This document shows, piece by piece, positions 39,036 to 48,653 of a DNA stretch of 64,000 nucleotides; within the stretch, counting starts at the first letter, position 1; each line of letters begins with the position of its first letter. The position numbers and the translations under genes were made by a program. The DNA comes from Paracoccus luteus (lineage in GTDB: Bacteria; Pseudomonadota; Alphaproteobacteria; Rhodobacterales; Rhodobacteraceae). The notes under the pieces were generated by a model. That model worked only from the letters and a program-made list of their open reading frames with translations. It searched no databases and was not told the DNA's origin. The stretch lies in assembly GCF_004522155.1 (NCBI RefSeq), contig NZ_SDEA01000006.1:72891-136890 (forward strand). Reading direction: 5' to 3'.

Positions 39036-40636
39036 AGCTTGCCACATCGGCCCTGCCGTCGTCAGAGGGCTTCCGCGCCAACCGGCAGGCGCATCTGGAC
39101 ATGCTCGACACCATCCGGCAGGCGGCGGATGCCGCGGCGGCGGGGGGCGGGGCGGATGCGCTGGCCCGACACACCGCGCGCGGCAAGATGCCCCCGCGCG
39201 AGAGGGTGGCGAACCTGCTGGACCCCGGCTCGCCGTTCCTGGAGATCGGGGCGACGGCGGCGCACGGGATGTATGACGATGCCGCGCCGGGCGCGGGCGT
39301 GATCGCGGGCGTTGGCCGCGTCCACGGGCAGGATGTGATGGTCGTCGCCAACGACGCCACCGTGAAGGGCGGCACCTACTATCCGATGACGGTGAAAAAG
39401 CACCTGCGCGCGCAGGAGATCGCCGAGGCCTGCTGCCTGCCCTGCGTCTATCTGGTCGACTCCGGGGGGGCGAACCTGCCCAACCAGGACGAGGTCTTCC
39501 CCGACCGCGACCATTTCGGCCGCATCTTCTTCAACCAGGCGCAGATGTCGGCCCGCGGCATCCCCCAGATCGCCGTGGTGATGGGAAGCTGCACGGCGGG
39601 CGGCGCCTATGTCCCCGCCATGTCGGACGTCACCATCATCGTGCGCGATCAGGGCACCATCTTCCTCGCAGGCCCGCCGCTGGTGCGTGCCGCGACCGGC
39701 GAGGTCGTCAGCGCCGAGGATCTGGGCGGCGGCGACGTCCACACGCGCCTGTCCGGCGTGGCGGATTATCTGGCCGAGGACGACGCCCATGCGCTCGCGC
39801 TGGCCCGCCGCGCCGTCAGCCACCTGAACCGTCGCCTGCCGCAGACGGTGGTCTGGCAATCGCCGGAAGCCCCCCTCTACGACCCCGAGGAAATCCTCGG
39901 CGTCGTCCCCGCCGACCTGCGCACCCCCTACGACATCCGCGAGGTCATCGCCCGCACCGTGGACGGAAGCCGCTTCGACGAGTTCAAGCCGCGTTTCGGG
40001 GAAACGCTGGTGACGGGCTTCGCCCATGTCGAGGGCTGCCCCGTCGGCATCATCGCCAACAACGGCGTGATCTTCAGCGAGGCCGCCCAGAAGGGCGCGC
40101 ATTTCATCGAGCTTTGCTCGCAGCGATCGATCCCGCTGGTCTTCCTGCAGAACGTCACCGGCTTCATGGTCGGCCGGAAATACGAGAACGAGGGCATCGC
40201 CCGCCACGGCGCCAAGATGGTGACGGCGGTGGCGACGACGGCGGTGCCCAAGATCACCATGCTGGTCGGCGGCAGCTTCGGCGCCGGCAACTACGGCATG
40301 GCGGGACGCGCCTATTCGCCGAGGTTCCTGTGGACCTGGCCCAACAGCCGCATCAGCGTCATGGGCGGCGAGCAGGCGGCGGGCGTGCTGGCCACCGTCC
40401 GCCGCGAGGGCATCGAGCGCAAGGGCGGCAGCTGGAGCGCCGAGGATGAGGCCGAGTTCAAGCGTCCCACCGTCGAGATGTTCGACCGTCAGTCGCACCC
40501 GCTCTACGCCTCGGCCCGCCTCTGGGACGATGGCGTGGTGGACCCGCGCAAGACCCGCGACGTGCTGGCGCTGTCCTTGCGGGCCAGCCTGAACGCCCCG
40601 ATCGAGCCGACGCGCTTCGGCGTCTTCAGGATGTGA
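39032..40636 (+). CDS. Methylcrotonyl-CoA carboxylase beta subunit (carboxyltransferase)
   Basis: Biotin-dependent carboxyltransferase subunit, 534 residues, transferring CO2 from carboxybiotin to 3-methylcrotonyl-CoA to give 3-methylglutaconyl-CoA. The N-terminal domain has [17 protein letters not shown] and [18 protein letters not shown]. The C-terminal domain has [35 protein letters not shown] and [19 protein letters not shown], all closely like MCC-beta (the GANLPNQ and FMVGRKYE signatures separate it from propionyl-CoA carboxylase). Starts by ATGA overlap with the LprI-like gene. Confidence 0.95.
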   Translation: MKLATSALPSSEGFRANRQAHLDMLDTIRQAADAAAAGGGADALARHTARGKMPPRERVANLLDPGSPFLEIGATAAHGMYDDAAPGAGVIAGVGRVHGQDVMVVANDATVKGGTYYPMTVKKHLRAQEIAEACCLPCVYLVDSGGANLPNQDEVFPDRDHFGRIFFNQAQMSARGIPQIAVVMGSCTAGGAYVPAMSDVTIIVRDQGTIFLAGPPLVRAATGEVVSAEDLGGGDVHTRLSGVADYLAEDDAHALALARRAVSHLNRRLPQTVVWQSPEAPLYDPEEILGVVPADLRTPYDIREVIARTVDGSRFDEFKPRFGETLVTGFAHVEGCPVGIIANNGVIFSEAAQKGAHFIELCSQRSIPLVFLQNVTGFMVGRKYENEGIARHGAKMVTAVATTAVPKITMLVGGSFGAGNYGMAGRAYSPRFLWTWPNSRISVMGGEQAAGVLATVRREGIERKGGSWSAEDEAEFKRPTVEMFDRQSHPLYASARLWDDGVVDPRKTRDVLALSLRASLNAPIEPTRFGVFRM

Positions 40637-40675
40637 CGATGCGCGGGCTTCCGGGTCTTTCTTCTTTGCACAAAT

Positions 40676-40703
40676 ATCCCGCGGGATCGTCGTATACGAC
40701 GAT
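40676..40703. repeat. Compound palindrome between the two carboxylase genes
   Basis: ATCCCGCGGGAT (12 bp, 40676-40687) and ATCGTCGTATACGACGAT (18 bp, 40686-40703) are both perfect palindromes and share the bases AT. They follow an AT-rich CTTCTTTGCACAAAT stretch inside a 112-bp gap in an otherwise tightly packed operon. There is no T-run, so it is not a classical terminator. Confidence 0.6.
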
Positions 40704-40748
40704 GGGGGCGCGAAGCCTCGATCCGGCGCGGCAACATGAGGCACCCGC

Positions 40749-42680
40749 ATGTTCAGCAAGATCCTGATCGCCAACCGGGGCGAGATCGCCTGCCGCGTCA
40801 TCGACACCTGCCGCAGGCTCGGCGTCGGCACCGTCGCGGTCTATTCCGACGCCGACCGCGGCGCGCGGCACGTGGCGATGGCGGACGAGGCCGTCCATAT
40901 CGGCGGCCCCGCGCCCAAGGACAGCTATCTGCGCGGCGACGCGATCATCCAGGCGGCGCTGGACACCGGCGCGCAGGCGATCCATCCGGGCTATGGCTTC
41001 CTGTCGGAAAACCCCGCCTTCGTGGACGAGGTGGCGGCGGCGGGGCTGGTCTTCATCGGCCCGTCGGCCGACGCGATCCGGGCAATGGGCCTCAAGGACG
41101 CGGCCAAGGCGCTGATGGAAAAGGCGGGCGTGCCGGTCGTTCCCGGCTATCACGGCGACAACCAGGATGCGGCCTTCCTTGCCGGTCAGGCCGACCGCAT
41201 CGGGTATCCCGTGCTGATCAAGGCGGTCGCCGGGGGCGGCGGCAAGGGGATGCGCAAGGTTGATCGCCCCGGCGGCTTTGCCGACGCGCTGGCATCCGCG
41301 CAGGGCGAGGCGCAGACCGCCTTCGGCAACCCCGCCGTCCTGATCGAGCGATACGTCACCGCCCCCCGCCACATCGAGGTGCAGGTCTTCGGCGACGGCC
41401 TGCGCGCCGTCCATCTGTTCGAACGCGACTGTTCCCTGCAGCGCCGCCACCAGAAGGTGATCGAGGAGGCCCCGGCCCCCGGCATGACCCCCGAGATGCG
41501 CGACGCGATGGGCAGCGCCGCCGTCCGCGCGGCCGAGGCCATCGGCTATGCCGGGGCGGGCACCATCGAGTTCATCGTGGACGGCAGCCACGGCCTGCGG
41601 CCTGACGGCTTTTGGTTCATGGAGATGAACACCCGCCTGCAGGTCGAGCATCCCGTGACCGAGGCGATCACCGGCGTCGATCTGGTCGAATGGCAGTTGC
41701 GTGTCGCCAGCGGAGAGCCGCTGCCCGCGCGCCAGCAGGATCTGACCATCACCGGCCATTCGTTCGAGGCGCGGCTTTACGCCGAGGACGTGCCGGCCGG
41801 TTTCCTGCCCGCGACGGGGCGGCTGGCGCATCTGCGCTTTGCCGATGGCGCGCGCAACGAAACCGGGGTGCGGCAGGGCGACGCCATCAGCCCCTGGTAT
41901 GACCCGATGATCGCCAAGGTCGTGACCCACGCGCCCACCCGCGCCATCGCGCTGAAGGCGCTGGAACAGGCGCTGGTCGATACCGAGGTGGCGGGCACCG
42001 TCACCAACCTGGATTTCCTGATCGCGCTGACCCGGCATGACGGCTTTCGGCGGGGCGAGGTCGATACCGGCCTGATCGACCGCGACCTGCCCCGGCTGCT
42101 GGACCAGGCCGAACCCCCGGATGAGACGCGGGCGCTGGCGGCGCTGGGCGTGGCGGGGCTGCACGACCCGGACGTGCGCGGCGGCGTCAGCCTGTGGGCA
42201 CCGCTGAGGCGCACGGTCACATGGGACGGTGGCGAGGCCATCGTCGAGGTGCTTGGCCCCGGCGCCGCGCGCGTCACCCTGGACGGCGTGGCGCATCACG
42301 TCGCCTGGCAGGGCGGGCGCTGGTGGGTGAACGGCGCGCCGCGCCGGTCGCGCATCGTCAGCCACCCGGCGGGCGTCAGCGTCTTCGGCGGGCGCAGCCT
42401 GACGCTGGTGCCGCAGGATCCGCTGGACCGCCAGACCGAGGCGACAGGCAGCGGTCTGACGCTGTCGCCCATGCCGGGACTGGTCAAGGCGGTGTTCGTG
42501 ACCGCCGGGCAAGACGTCGCGGCGGGCGACCGGCTGGCCATCCTCGAGGCGATGAAGATGGAACACACCCTGACCGCCGCCCGCGACGGCACCGTGGCCG
42601 AGGTGCTGGCGCAGGCGGGCGACCAGGTCGAGGCCGGCGCGCCCCTGATCCGGCTGTCGGACGAGGACGCGGCCCTCTAG
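40749..42680 (+). CDS. Methylcrotonyl-CoA carboxylase alpha subunit (biotin carboxylase + BCCP)
   Basis: A 643-residue protein. The N-terminal biotin carboxylase (1 to ~450) has ILIANRGEIACRVI, GFLSENPAF, the ATP-grasp loop KAVAGGGGKGMRKV, ERDCSLQRRHQKVIEEAPAP and EMNTRLQVEHPVTE. A linker region and a biotin carrier domain follow, with the attachment motif EAMKMEH (biotinylated Lys603). It charges biotin with bicarbonate for the beta subunit. Separated from mccB by the palindromic gap, otherwise in the same operon. Confidence 0.95.
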   Translation: MFSKILIANRGEIACRVIDTCRRLGVGTVAVYSDADRGARHVAMADEAVHIGGPAPKDSYLRGDAIIQAALDTGAQAIHPGYGFLSENPAFVDEVAAAGLVFIGPSADAIRAMGLKDAAKALMEKAGVPVVPGYHGDNQDAAFLAGQADRIGYPVLIKAVAGGGGKGMRKVDRPGGFADALASAQGEAQTAFGNPAVLIERYVTAPRHIEVQVFGDGLRAVHLFERDCSLQRRHQKVIEEAPAPGMTPEMRDAMGSAAVRAAEAIGYAGAGTIEFIVDGSHGLRPDGFWFMEMNTRLQVEHPVTEAITGVDLVEWQLRVASGEPLPARQQDLTITGHSFEARLYAEDVPAGFLPATGRLAHLRFADGARNETGVRQGDAISPWYDPMIAKVVTHAPTRAIALKALEQALVDTEVAGTVTNLDFLIALTRHDGFRRGEVDTGLIDRDLPRLLDQAEPPDETRALAALGVAGLHDPDVRGGVSLWAPLRRTVTWDGGEAIVEVLGPGAARVTLDGVAHHVAWQGGRWWVNGAPRRSRIVSHPAGVSVFGGRSLTLVPQDPLDRQTEATGSGLTLSPMPGLVKAVFVTAGQDVAAGDRLAILEAMKMEHTLTAARDGTVAEVLAQAGDQVEAGAPLIRLSDEDAAL

Positions 42681-42708
42681 GCTGGCCCCACCGGTAAAGG
42701 AGAACGCC

Positions 42709-42855
42709 ATGACACCCAGCGCGCACAACGTCCTCAGTGGCCCGGTCACCCGGACACCCCGGGGCACGGTCAGTGCCGCCGCCGGCATCGGCACCGGCCG
42801 CGCGGCCGTCACCGTCTCGATCAAGGCCGGCGGCGTCACGCTGGGCCGCCGCTGA
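42709..42855 (+). CDS. 48-residue small ORF with strong ribosome binding site
   Basis: Reads MTPSAHNVLSGPVTRTPRGT and on to a C-terminus SIKAGGVTLGRR: a small basic protein rich in Gly, Thr, Val, Ala and Arg, with no transmembrane helix. AAAGGAG sits 7 nt before the ATG, and the TGA overlaps the ATG of the next gene (TGATG), which is good evidence of translation. No family is recognised. Possible roles: a real small protein, or a leader that couples translation of the GST-like gene to the carboxylase gene. Confidence 0.5.
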   Translation: MTPSAHNVLSGPVTRTPRGTVSAAAGIGTGRAAVTVSIKAGGVTLGRR

Positions 42856-43556
42856 TGACCGACGCGCCCCCCGCCAGCGGCGGCCCGGTTCACGACGCGG
42901 GCGACGCCATCGTCCTGTGGCACGTCCCGCTGTCGCGCTCGATGCGCATCCTGTGGCTGCTGAACGAACTGGACGTGCCGTTCAGCCTGCGGGTCATGGA
43001 CCTGCGGTCCAAGGACATGCGCGCCGCCGAATACGCCGCGATCCATCCCGTGGGCCGCGCGCCCGCGATGCAGATCGAAGGCCACGTGATCCACGAATCC
43101 GGCGCGATGATCGAATACCTTTGCGAAACCCGCGGCCGCGACCTGTGGCGCGCGCCGGGGGATGACGGCCGGCTGGGCTGGCTCGACTGGCTGCATTTCG
43201 CCGAAACCATCGGCCAGCACATCGCCAACCTGACGCAAAGCCACCTGATGCTGCGCGATCCGGCGACCCGCTCGCCGACCGTGATGCGGCTGGAAACGGC
43301 GCGCCTGACCCGCACCCTGCGGTTGGTCGAACAGACGGTCGAGGGGCAGGACTGGCTGATGTCGGGCGGGTTTTCGGGCGTCGATTGCGCCGTCGGCTGG
43401 TCGGTCTGGACCGCCGGGCGCTTTGTCCGGCTGACGCCTGCGCTGCAGGCCTATGCCGACCGCTGCGCCGAACGGCCCGCCTTCCGCGCCGCCCTGCCGA
43501 AAGCGGGCGAGGTGGTGCTGTATGACCGCGACTTCTATGAGCTGCCCGATGCCTGA
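42855..43556 (+). CDS. Glutathione S-transferase-like protein
   Basis: A 233-residue protein with an N-terminal thioredoxin-like domain. IVLWHVPLSRSMRILWLLNELD, HPVGRAPAMQIEGHVIHESGAMIEYL (cis-Pro and ESGAI-like glutathione motif) is followed by an all-helical domain with FSGVDCAVGWSVW. Ser-rich PLSRSM is near the usual catalytic position. It lies between the small ORF and HMG-CoA lyase, overlapping the latter by 8 bp. Its role in leucine catabolism, if any, is unknown. Confidence 0.88.
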   Translation: MTDAPPASGGPVHDAGDAIVLWHVPLSRSMRILWLLNELDVPFSLRVMDLRSKDMRAAEYAAIHPVGRAPAMQIEGHVIHESGAMIEYLCETRGRDLWRAPGDDGRLGWLDWLHFAETIGQHIANLTQSHLMLRDPATRSPTVMRLETARLTRTLRLVEQTVEGQDWLMSGGFSGVDCAVGWSVWTAGRFVRLTPALQAYADRCAERPAFRAALPKAGEVVLYDRDFYELPDA

Positions 43557-44400
43557 GTTCGTCGAGATCTTCGAGATGGGCCCGCGCGACGGGCTGCAGA
43601 ACGAAAAGCGGCTGATCCCGGCCGCCGACAAGATCGCCCTTGTGGACCTTTTGTCCCGCGCGGGCTTCCGCCGGATCGAGGTGACCAGCTTCGTGTCGCC
43701 GAAATGGGTGCCCCAGATGGCCGACGCGGCCGAGGTGCTGGCGGGTATCGCCCGCGCCCCCGGCGTCAGTTATGCGGCGCTGACCCCGAACCTCAAGGGC
43801 TATCAGGGCGCGCGCGCCGCCCGCGCGTCCGAAGTGGCGGTGTTCACCAGCGCCTCGGAAGGGTTCGCGCGCGCGAACCTGAACTGCACCATCGCCGAAA
43901 GCCTGGAACGCTTTACCCCGGTGGTCCAGGCCGCGCGCGCCGACGGCGTGCCGGTGCGCGGCTATGTCAGCGTCGTTACCGACTGCCCCTTTGACGGCAA
44001 GATTCCGCCCGAAAACGTGGTCCGCGTGGCCGCCGCCCTGCGCGGCATGGGCTGCTATGAAATCAGCCTGGCCGACACCATCGGGCAGGCCTTCCCCGAG
44101 GCGATCGACGCCATGCTGGCCGCGGTGCTGGACGAGATGCCGGCGGCGATGCTGGCCGGGCATTACCACGACACCGCGGGCCGGGCGCTGGACAACATCG
44201 ACGCGAGCCTTGCGCGCGGGGTCCGGGTGTTCGACGCGGCCGTGGGCGGCCTGGGCGGTTGCCCCTATGCCCCCGGCGCGGCGGGGAACGTGGCGACGGA
44301 AAAGGTCGCCGCGCATCTGGCCGCGCGCGGGTTCGACATCGGGCTGGACATGGATGTGCTGCGCCGGGCGGCGGCAATGGCGCAGGGGATGCGGGGCTAG
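43549..44400 (+). CDS. Hydroxymethylglutaryl-CoA lyase
   Basis: Cleaves HMG-CoA to acetoacetate and acetyl-CoA, the last step of leucine breakdown. 283 residues, TIM barrel. EMGPRDGLQNEKR, EVTSFVSPKWVPQM, SVVTDCPFDGKI, GHYHDTAGRALDNI (metal HxH) and the flexible catalytic-Cys loop GGLGGCPYAPGAAGNVATE are all canonical. ATG chosen at MPEFVEIFEM; overlaps the GST-like gene by 8 bp. Confidence 0.96.
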   Translation: MPEFVEIFEMGPRDGLQNEKRLIPAADKIALVDLLSRAGFRRIEVTSFVSPKWVPQMADAAEVLAGIARAPGVSYAALTPNLKGYQGARAARASEVAVFTSASEGFARANLNCTIAESLERFTPVVQAARADGVPVRGYVSVVTDCPFDGKIPPENVVRVAAALRGMGCYEISLADTIGQAFPEAIDAMLAAVLDEMPAAMLAGHYHDTAGRALDNIDASLARGVRVFDAAVGGLGGCPYAPGAAGNVATEKVAAHLAARGFDIGLDMDVLRRAAAMAQGMRG

Positions 44401-44456
44401 GCGTGGCGCGGGCCTGGCCCGCACCATCCGGGCAAGCGCGGAAACGGGAGAGCTGA

Positions 44457-45236
44457 ATGGAAACGATCCGCATCGAGACCGACGCCCGCGGCATCGCCAC
44501 GCTGTGGCTGGCGCGCGCGGACAAGCACAACGCGCTGTCGGCGCAGTTGATCGACGAACTGACCGTGGCCGCCGGACGGCTTGGCGCCGACCCCGCCGTG
44601 CGCGCGGTGGTGCTGGCGGCCGAGGGCCGGACGTTCTGCGCCGGTGGCGACCTGGCCTGGATGCGCGAGCAGATGGGCGCCGACGCCGCCACAAGGCGGC
44701 AGGGCGCGCAGGCGCTGGCGGCGATGCTGAACGCGCTGAACGAACTGCCCAAGCCCCTGATCGGGCGCATCCACGGCAACGCCTTTGGCGGCGGCGTCGG
44801 CATGATGTCGGTCTGCGACGTGGCCGTGGGCGCGCGCGGCGCGACCTTCGGGCTGACGGAAACCCGGCTGGGCCTGATCCCAGCCACCATCGGCCCCTAT
44901 GTGCTGGCCCGCATGGGCGAGGATCGCGCCCGCCGCGTCTTCATGTCCGCGCGCCTGTTCGACGCGGCCGAGGCGGTGTCGCTGAACCTGCTGGCCTATG
45001 CCGTCGATGCCGCCGATCTGGACGCGGCGGTGCAGGACGAGGTGACGCCCTATCTGCAGACCGCGCCCAAGGCCGTCGCCGCCGCCAAGGCGCTGGCCCG
45101 CGCGCTTGGCCCCCGCATCGACGCCCAGGTGATCGCCATGACCATCGACCGCCTTGTCGCCGCGTGGGAGGATGACGAGGCCCCCGAGGGCATCGCCGCC
45201 TTTTTCGACAAGCGCAAACCGCGCTGGCACCAATAG
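44457..45236 (+). CDS. Enoyl-CoA hydratase, probably methylglutaconyl-CoA hydratase
   Basis: Crotonase-fold enzyme of 259 residues. Oxyanion-hole segments AEGRTFCAGGDLAWM and HGNAFGGGVGMMSVCDVAVG, and the catalytic Glu region FGLTETRLGLIPATIGPYV, are present. Its place at the end of the leucine operon makes hydration of 3-methylglutaconyl-CoA to HMG-CoA (LiuC) the likely role; the fold alone does not prove the substrate. GGGAGAG precedes the ATG. Confidence 0.92.
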   Translation: METIRIETDARGIATLWLARADKHNALSAQLIDELTVAAGRLGADPAVRAVVLAAEGRTFCAGGDLAWMREQMGADAATRRQGAQALAAMLNALNELPKPLIGRIHGNAFGGGVGMMSVCDVAVGARGATFGLTETRLGLIPATIGPYVLARMGEDRARRVFMSARLFDAAEAVSLNLLAYAVDAADLDAAVQDEVTPYLQTAPKAVAAAKALARALGPRIDAQVIAMTIDRLVAAWEDDEAPEGIAAFFDKRKPRWHQ

Positions 45237-45253
45237 GCCGGCGCGGCCCAGCC

Positions 45254-45964
45254 TCAGCAGTCGCGGCCCATGTCCCGCAGGATCGCCCGGCGCGACCCCG
45301 ACGCGAATTCGCGCCGCAGCGTCATCGAGCTGACGATCGCGGTGCCCAGCATCAGCCCCCAAGGCCCGGCCATCCAGCCCGCCGATCCCAGCGCGAAATA
45401 CACCGCGCGCAGCCCGATGTTGAAATTGCGCGCGGCGTTGATGTTGACCTCGGCCGCGGCCATCGCCCGGTCCAGGGCGCGGGGGTGGCCGGGTTCGTTG
45501 GGGACCGCCGCCATCATCACCGCGCAATAGCCGAACAGCCGGTGCGCCCAGACGAACTTCATGAAGGCGTTGGCGACGAACAGCATCATCAGCAGGATCT
45601 TGACCCGCCACAGCAGATGCGGAACCCCCTCGGCCGCCAGATCGCGGGCGATGCCTTCCAGCGCGTCGACGTTGCCGACCAGCGCCATGCCGCCGCCCAG
45701 CGCGATCATGCAGGCCGAGGCAAAGAACGACGTCCCCTCGCGCAGGGTCGTCAGGATGTTGCCGTCGAAGATGCGCGGGTCGCGGTGCAGGAACTGGCGC
45801 ATCCATTCGCGCCGGTAACGCATCATCAGGACCGACACCGACGGGCGGTTGGCGGGCGGATGTTCCACCACGTGGCCGACGCCGAACCAGGCCAGCGCCA
45901 GCAGCGCAAGCGCCAGCAGATCGGCGGCCGTCAGGCCAAGGGGCAGCTGCGCGATCCAGTGCAT
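45254..45964 (-). CDS. DUF599 family membrane protein
   Basis: A 236-residue inner-membrane protein with about four to five hydrophobic helices (ADLLALALLALAWFGVG, LTTLREGTSFFASACMIALGG, ILLMMLFVANAFMKFVWAHRL, YFALGSAGWMAGPWGLML). The conserved RYRREWM region and ARNFNIGLRAVYFAL match DUF599. Function unknown. Convergent with the leucine operon and divergent from glcD. Confidence 0.85.
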   Translation of the reverse strand: MHWIAQLPLGLTAADLLALALLALAWFGVGHVVEHPPANRPSVSVLMMRYRREWMRQFLHRDPRIFDGNILTTLREGTSFFASACMIALGGGMALVGNVDALEGIARDLAAEGVPHLLWRVKILLMMLFVANAFMKFVWAHRLFGYCAVMMAAVPNEPGHPRALDRAMAAAEVNINAARNFNIGLRAVYFALGSAGWMAGPWGLMLGTAIVSSMTLRREFASGSRRAILRDMGRDC

Positions 45965-46132
45965 GGCCGGAACCTAGCCGCGCCGCCCGCCCAAGGCCAG
46001 CGGCTTGCCGGGCCGGGCCGCGGTCGCGGTTGTCAGCGGTCCGCCGCGCCTTTATGCCTGAGGCAGCGCCCCGGTCGCGGACGGGATCGCGCGCCGGCCG
46101 TCCGCAGCAAGCCCGCGAACAGGAACCCGCCG

Positions 46133-47581
46133 ATGCAGATGCCCGCGCCCGACGCCTCGATCATCGCCCGCCGCGCCGCCATCGTCGCGCGGTTGCGCGC
46201 GGCCGTCGGCGCGGGCACCGTGATCGACGACCCGGTCGAGGCCCGCGCCTATGAATGCGACGCGCTGTCGGCCTATCGCTGCCCGCCGCTGGCCGTGGCG
46301 CTGCCGACCACGACGGCCGAGGTGGCGGCGGTCCTGCGCGTCTGCCACGCGGAACGCGTGCCGGTGGTTCCGCGCGGGGCGGGGACCAGCCTTGCCGGCG
46401 GCTCGATGCCGACCGCGGACGCCGTGGTGCTGGGACTGGCGCGGCTGAATGCCGTGATCGAAGTCGATTACGGCGACCGGCTGATCCGCGTGCAGGCCGG
46501 GCGCACCAACCTGTCGGTGTCGGGGGCGGTGGACGACGCGGGGTTCTTTTACGCCCCCGACCCGTCCAGCCAGCTTGCCTGCGCCATCGGCGGCAACATC
46601 GGCATGAACTCGGGCGGGGCGCATTGCCTGAAATACGGCGTGACGACCAACAACCTGCTGGGCGCGACCGTGGTCATGATGGACGGCACCGTGGTCCAGC
46701 TGGGCGGCCCGATGGGCGAGGCGCCGGGCCTTGACCTGCTGGGCGTCATCTGCGGGTCCGAGGGCCAGCTGGGCGTCGTGACCGAGGCGACGCTGCGCAT
46801 CCTGCCCAAGCCCGCGGGCGCGCGGCCCGTGCTGATCGGCTTCGATTCGTCCGAAACCGCCGGCGCCTGCGTGGCGGCGATCATCCGCGCGGGCATCCTG
46901 CCGGTCGCCATCGAGTTCATGGACCGCCCCTGCATCGTGGCCACGGAGAACTTTGCCCGCCCCGGATACCCTGACTGCGAGGCGCTGCTGATCGTCGAGG
47001 TCGAGGGCACCGCGCCCGAGATCGACGAGCAGCTGGCCCTGATCCGCGCCATCGCCGAGGGCTTCCACCCCGTCGAGTTCCGCGAAAGCCGGTCCGAGGA
47101 TGAATCGCGCCGCATCTGGCTAGGCCGCAAGTCGGCCTTCGGCGCGATGGGGCAGATGGGCGACTATATGTGCCTGGACGGCACCATCCCGGTCAGCGCC
47201 CTGCCGCAGGTGCTGAGGCGCATAGCCCAGCTGTCGGACGCCGCGGGCCTGCCGGTCGCCAACGTCTTTCACGCGGGCGACGGCAACATGCACCCGCTGA
47301 TCATCTTTGACGCCAACCGCCCCGGCGACCTGGAACGCGTCGAGGCTCTTGGCTCCGACATCCTGCGCCTGTGCGTCGAGGTCGGCGGCTGCCTGACCGG
47401 AGAACACGGCGTGGGCGTCGAAAAGCGCGACCTGATGGCGGCGCAGTTTTCCGACACCGACATGCAGGCGCAGATGCGCGTCAAGGACGTGTTCGATCCC
47501 CACTGGCTGCTGAACGCGGCCAAGGTGTTCCCGCTGGCCACCTCGGCCAGCCGCCGCGAGGGGCGCCGCAATGTCGCTTGA
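46133..47581 (+). CDS. glcD: Glycolate oxidase subunit GlcD (FAD-linked)
   Basis: FAD-binding catalytic subunit of the membrane-associated glycolate oxidase, oxidising glycolate to glyoxylate. 482 residues. The PCMH FAD domain has VVPRGAGTSLAGGSMP and IGGNIGMNSGGAHCLKYGVTTNN. The C-terminal FAD-oxidase domain has NVFHAGDGNMHPLI and GGCLTGEHGVGVEKRDLM, which contribute the substrate/metal site. Start MQMPAPD with AGGAA upstream; glcE overlaps its end by 11 bp. Confidence 0.95.
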   Translation: MQMPAPDASIIARRAAIVARLRAAVGAGTVIDDPVEARAYECDALSAYRCPPLAVALPTTTAEVAAVLRVCHAERVPVVPRGAGTSLAGGSMPTADAVVLGLARLNAVIEVDYGDRLIRVQAGRTNLSVSGAVDDAGFFYAPDPSSQLACAIGGNIGMNSGGAHCLKYGVTTNNLLGATVVMMDGTVVQLGGPMGEAPGLDLLGVICGSEGQLGVVTEATLRILPKPAGARPVLIGFDSSETAGACVAAIIRAGILPVAIEFMDRPCIVATENFARPGYPDCEALLIVEVEGTAPEIDEQLALIRAIAEGFHPVEFRESRSEDESRRIWLGRKSAFGAMGQMGDYMCLDGTIPVSALPQVLRRIAQLSDAAGLPVANVFHAGDGNMHPLIIFDANRPGDLERVEALGSDILRLCVEVGGCLTGEHGVGVEKRDLMAAQFSDTDMQAQMRVKDVFDPHWLLNAAKVFPLATSASRREGRRNVA

Positions 47582-48653
47582 CGGCGCGGCCGCGCCCGCC
47601 TCGGACCGGGAAGTCGCGGCGCTGGTCCGCGACGCCGCGGCCCCGCTGACCGCCGTGGGCGGCGGCACGCGGCTGCTGCCGGGCGAGGGGGGCGGGGACC
47701 GGCTGTCCACCGCCGGGCTGACCGGCATCACGCTGTACGAACCGGCCGCGCTGACCATCGTCGCGCGCGCCGGCACGCCTCTGGCCGAGGTTCAGGCGGC
47801 CCTTGCGGCCGAGGATCAGCGCCTTGCGTTCGAGCCGCCGGCCGCGCCCGGATCGACCATCGGCGGCGTCGTCGCCGCCAACGCCAGCGGCCCGCGCCGG
47901 GTCAAGGACGGCGCGGCCCGCGACAGCCTGATCGGCGTGACCTTCGTGGACGGGCGCGGCGACATCGTCCGCAACGGCGGCCGGGTGATGAAGAACGTCA
48001 CCGGCTATGATCTGGTCAAGCTGATGGCGGGCAGCCGCGGCACGCTGGGCGTGCTGACCGAGGTCGCGTTCAAGACCCAGCCGGTGCCCCCGTCAGCGGC
48101 CACGCTGGCGCTGGACGGGCTGGACCCGGCCCGCGCCGTCGCCGTGATGACCGCCGCGCTGACCGGCCCCTGGGACGTGACGGGGGCGGGCGTGCTGCCG
48201 TCCGGCCGCACCATCCTGCGGATCGAGGGGTTGGCCGGGTCCGTCGCCATCCGCGCCGGGACGCTGACGCAGCGGCTGGCGCCCTTCGGTACGGTTCAGG
48301 TCACGGAGGGCGACGCGGACTTTGCCGCGCTGCGCCAGATGCCGCGCGACATGGCGGCAGGCGGGGGCGCGGTCTGGCGCATCGTCTGCCGCCCCTCGCA
48401 GGCGGCGGCGCTGGTCGCCGCGCTGCCCGGCCCGGTGGCGCTGGACTGGGGCGGCGCGCTGGTCTGGGCGCAGACGCCGCCCGACTGGCTGCCCATCGAC
48501 CTGCCCGGCGACCTGCCCGCCGGGGCCTTTGGCGTCCGTGTCCACGGCGATCCCGCCCCGGCCTTTCCCGCGCCCGACGCGGCAGTGCAGCAGCTGAACG
48601 ACCGGCTGCGGGCGCAGTTCGACCCGCGCGGCCTGTTCTCCGGGATGCGATAG
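47571..48653 (+). CDS. glcE: Glycolate oxidase subunit GlcE
   Basis: Second FAD-binding subunit, 360 residues. The PCMH motif region is present: AVGGGTRLLPG, TLYEPAALTIVARAGTPLAEV, PGSTIGGVVAANASGPRR and VMKNVTGYDLVKLMAGSRGTLGVL. It lacks the full C-terminal catalytic domain of GlcD, as usual. It overlaps glcD by 11 bp and abuts glcF without a gap (stop 48651-48653, next ATG 48654), so the three are one translational unit. Confidence 0.95.
   Translation: MSLDGAAAPASDREVAALVRDAAAPLTAVGGGTRLLPGEGGGDRLSTAGLTGITLYEPAALTIVARAGTPLAEVQAALAAEDQRLAFEPPAAPGSTIGGVVAANASGPRRVKDGAARDSLIGVTFVDGRGDIVRNGGRVMKNVTGYDLVKLMAGSRGTLGVLTEVAFKTQPVPPSAATLALDGLDPARAVAVMTAALTGPWDVTGAGVLPSGRTILRIEGLAGSVAIRAGTLTQRLAPFGTVQVTEGDADFAALRQMPRDMAAGGGAVWRIVCRPSQAAALVAALPGPVALDWGGALVWAQTPPDWLPIDLPGDLPAGAFGVRVHGDPAPAFPAPDAAVQQLNDRLRAQFDPRGLFSGMR

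Noticed and set aside
40626..43631. 1001-codon open frame antisense to the carboxylase genes
   Set aside because: Shadow of mccA and neighbours; composition rich in His/Gln/Arg/Gly, no motif, no ribosome binding site.
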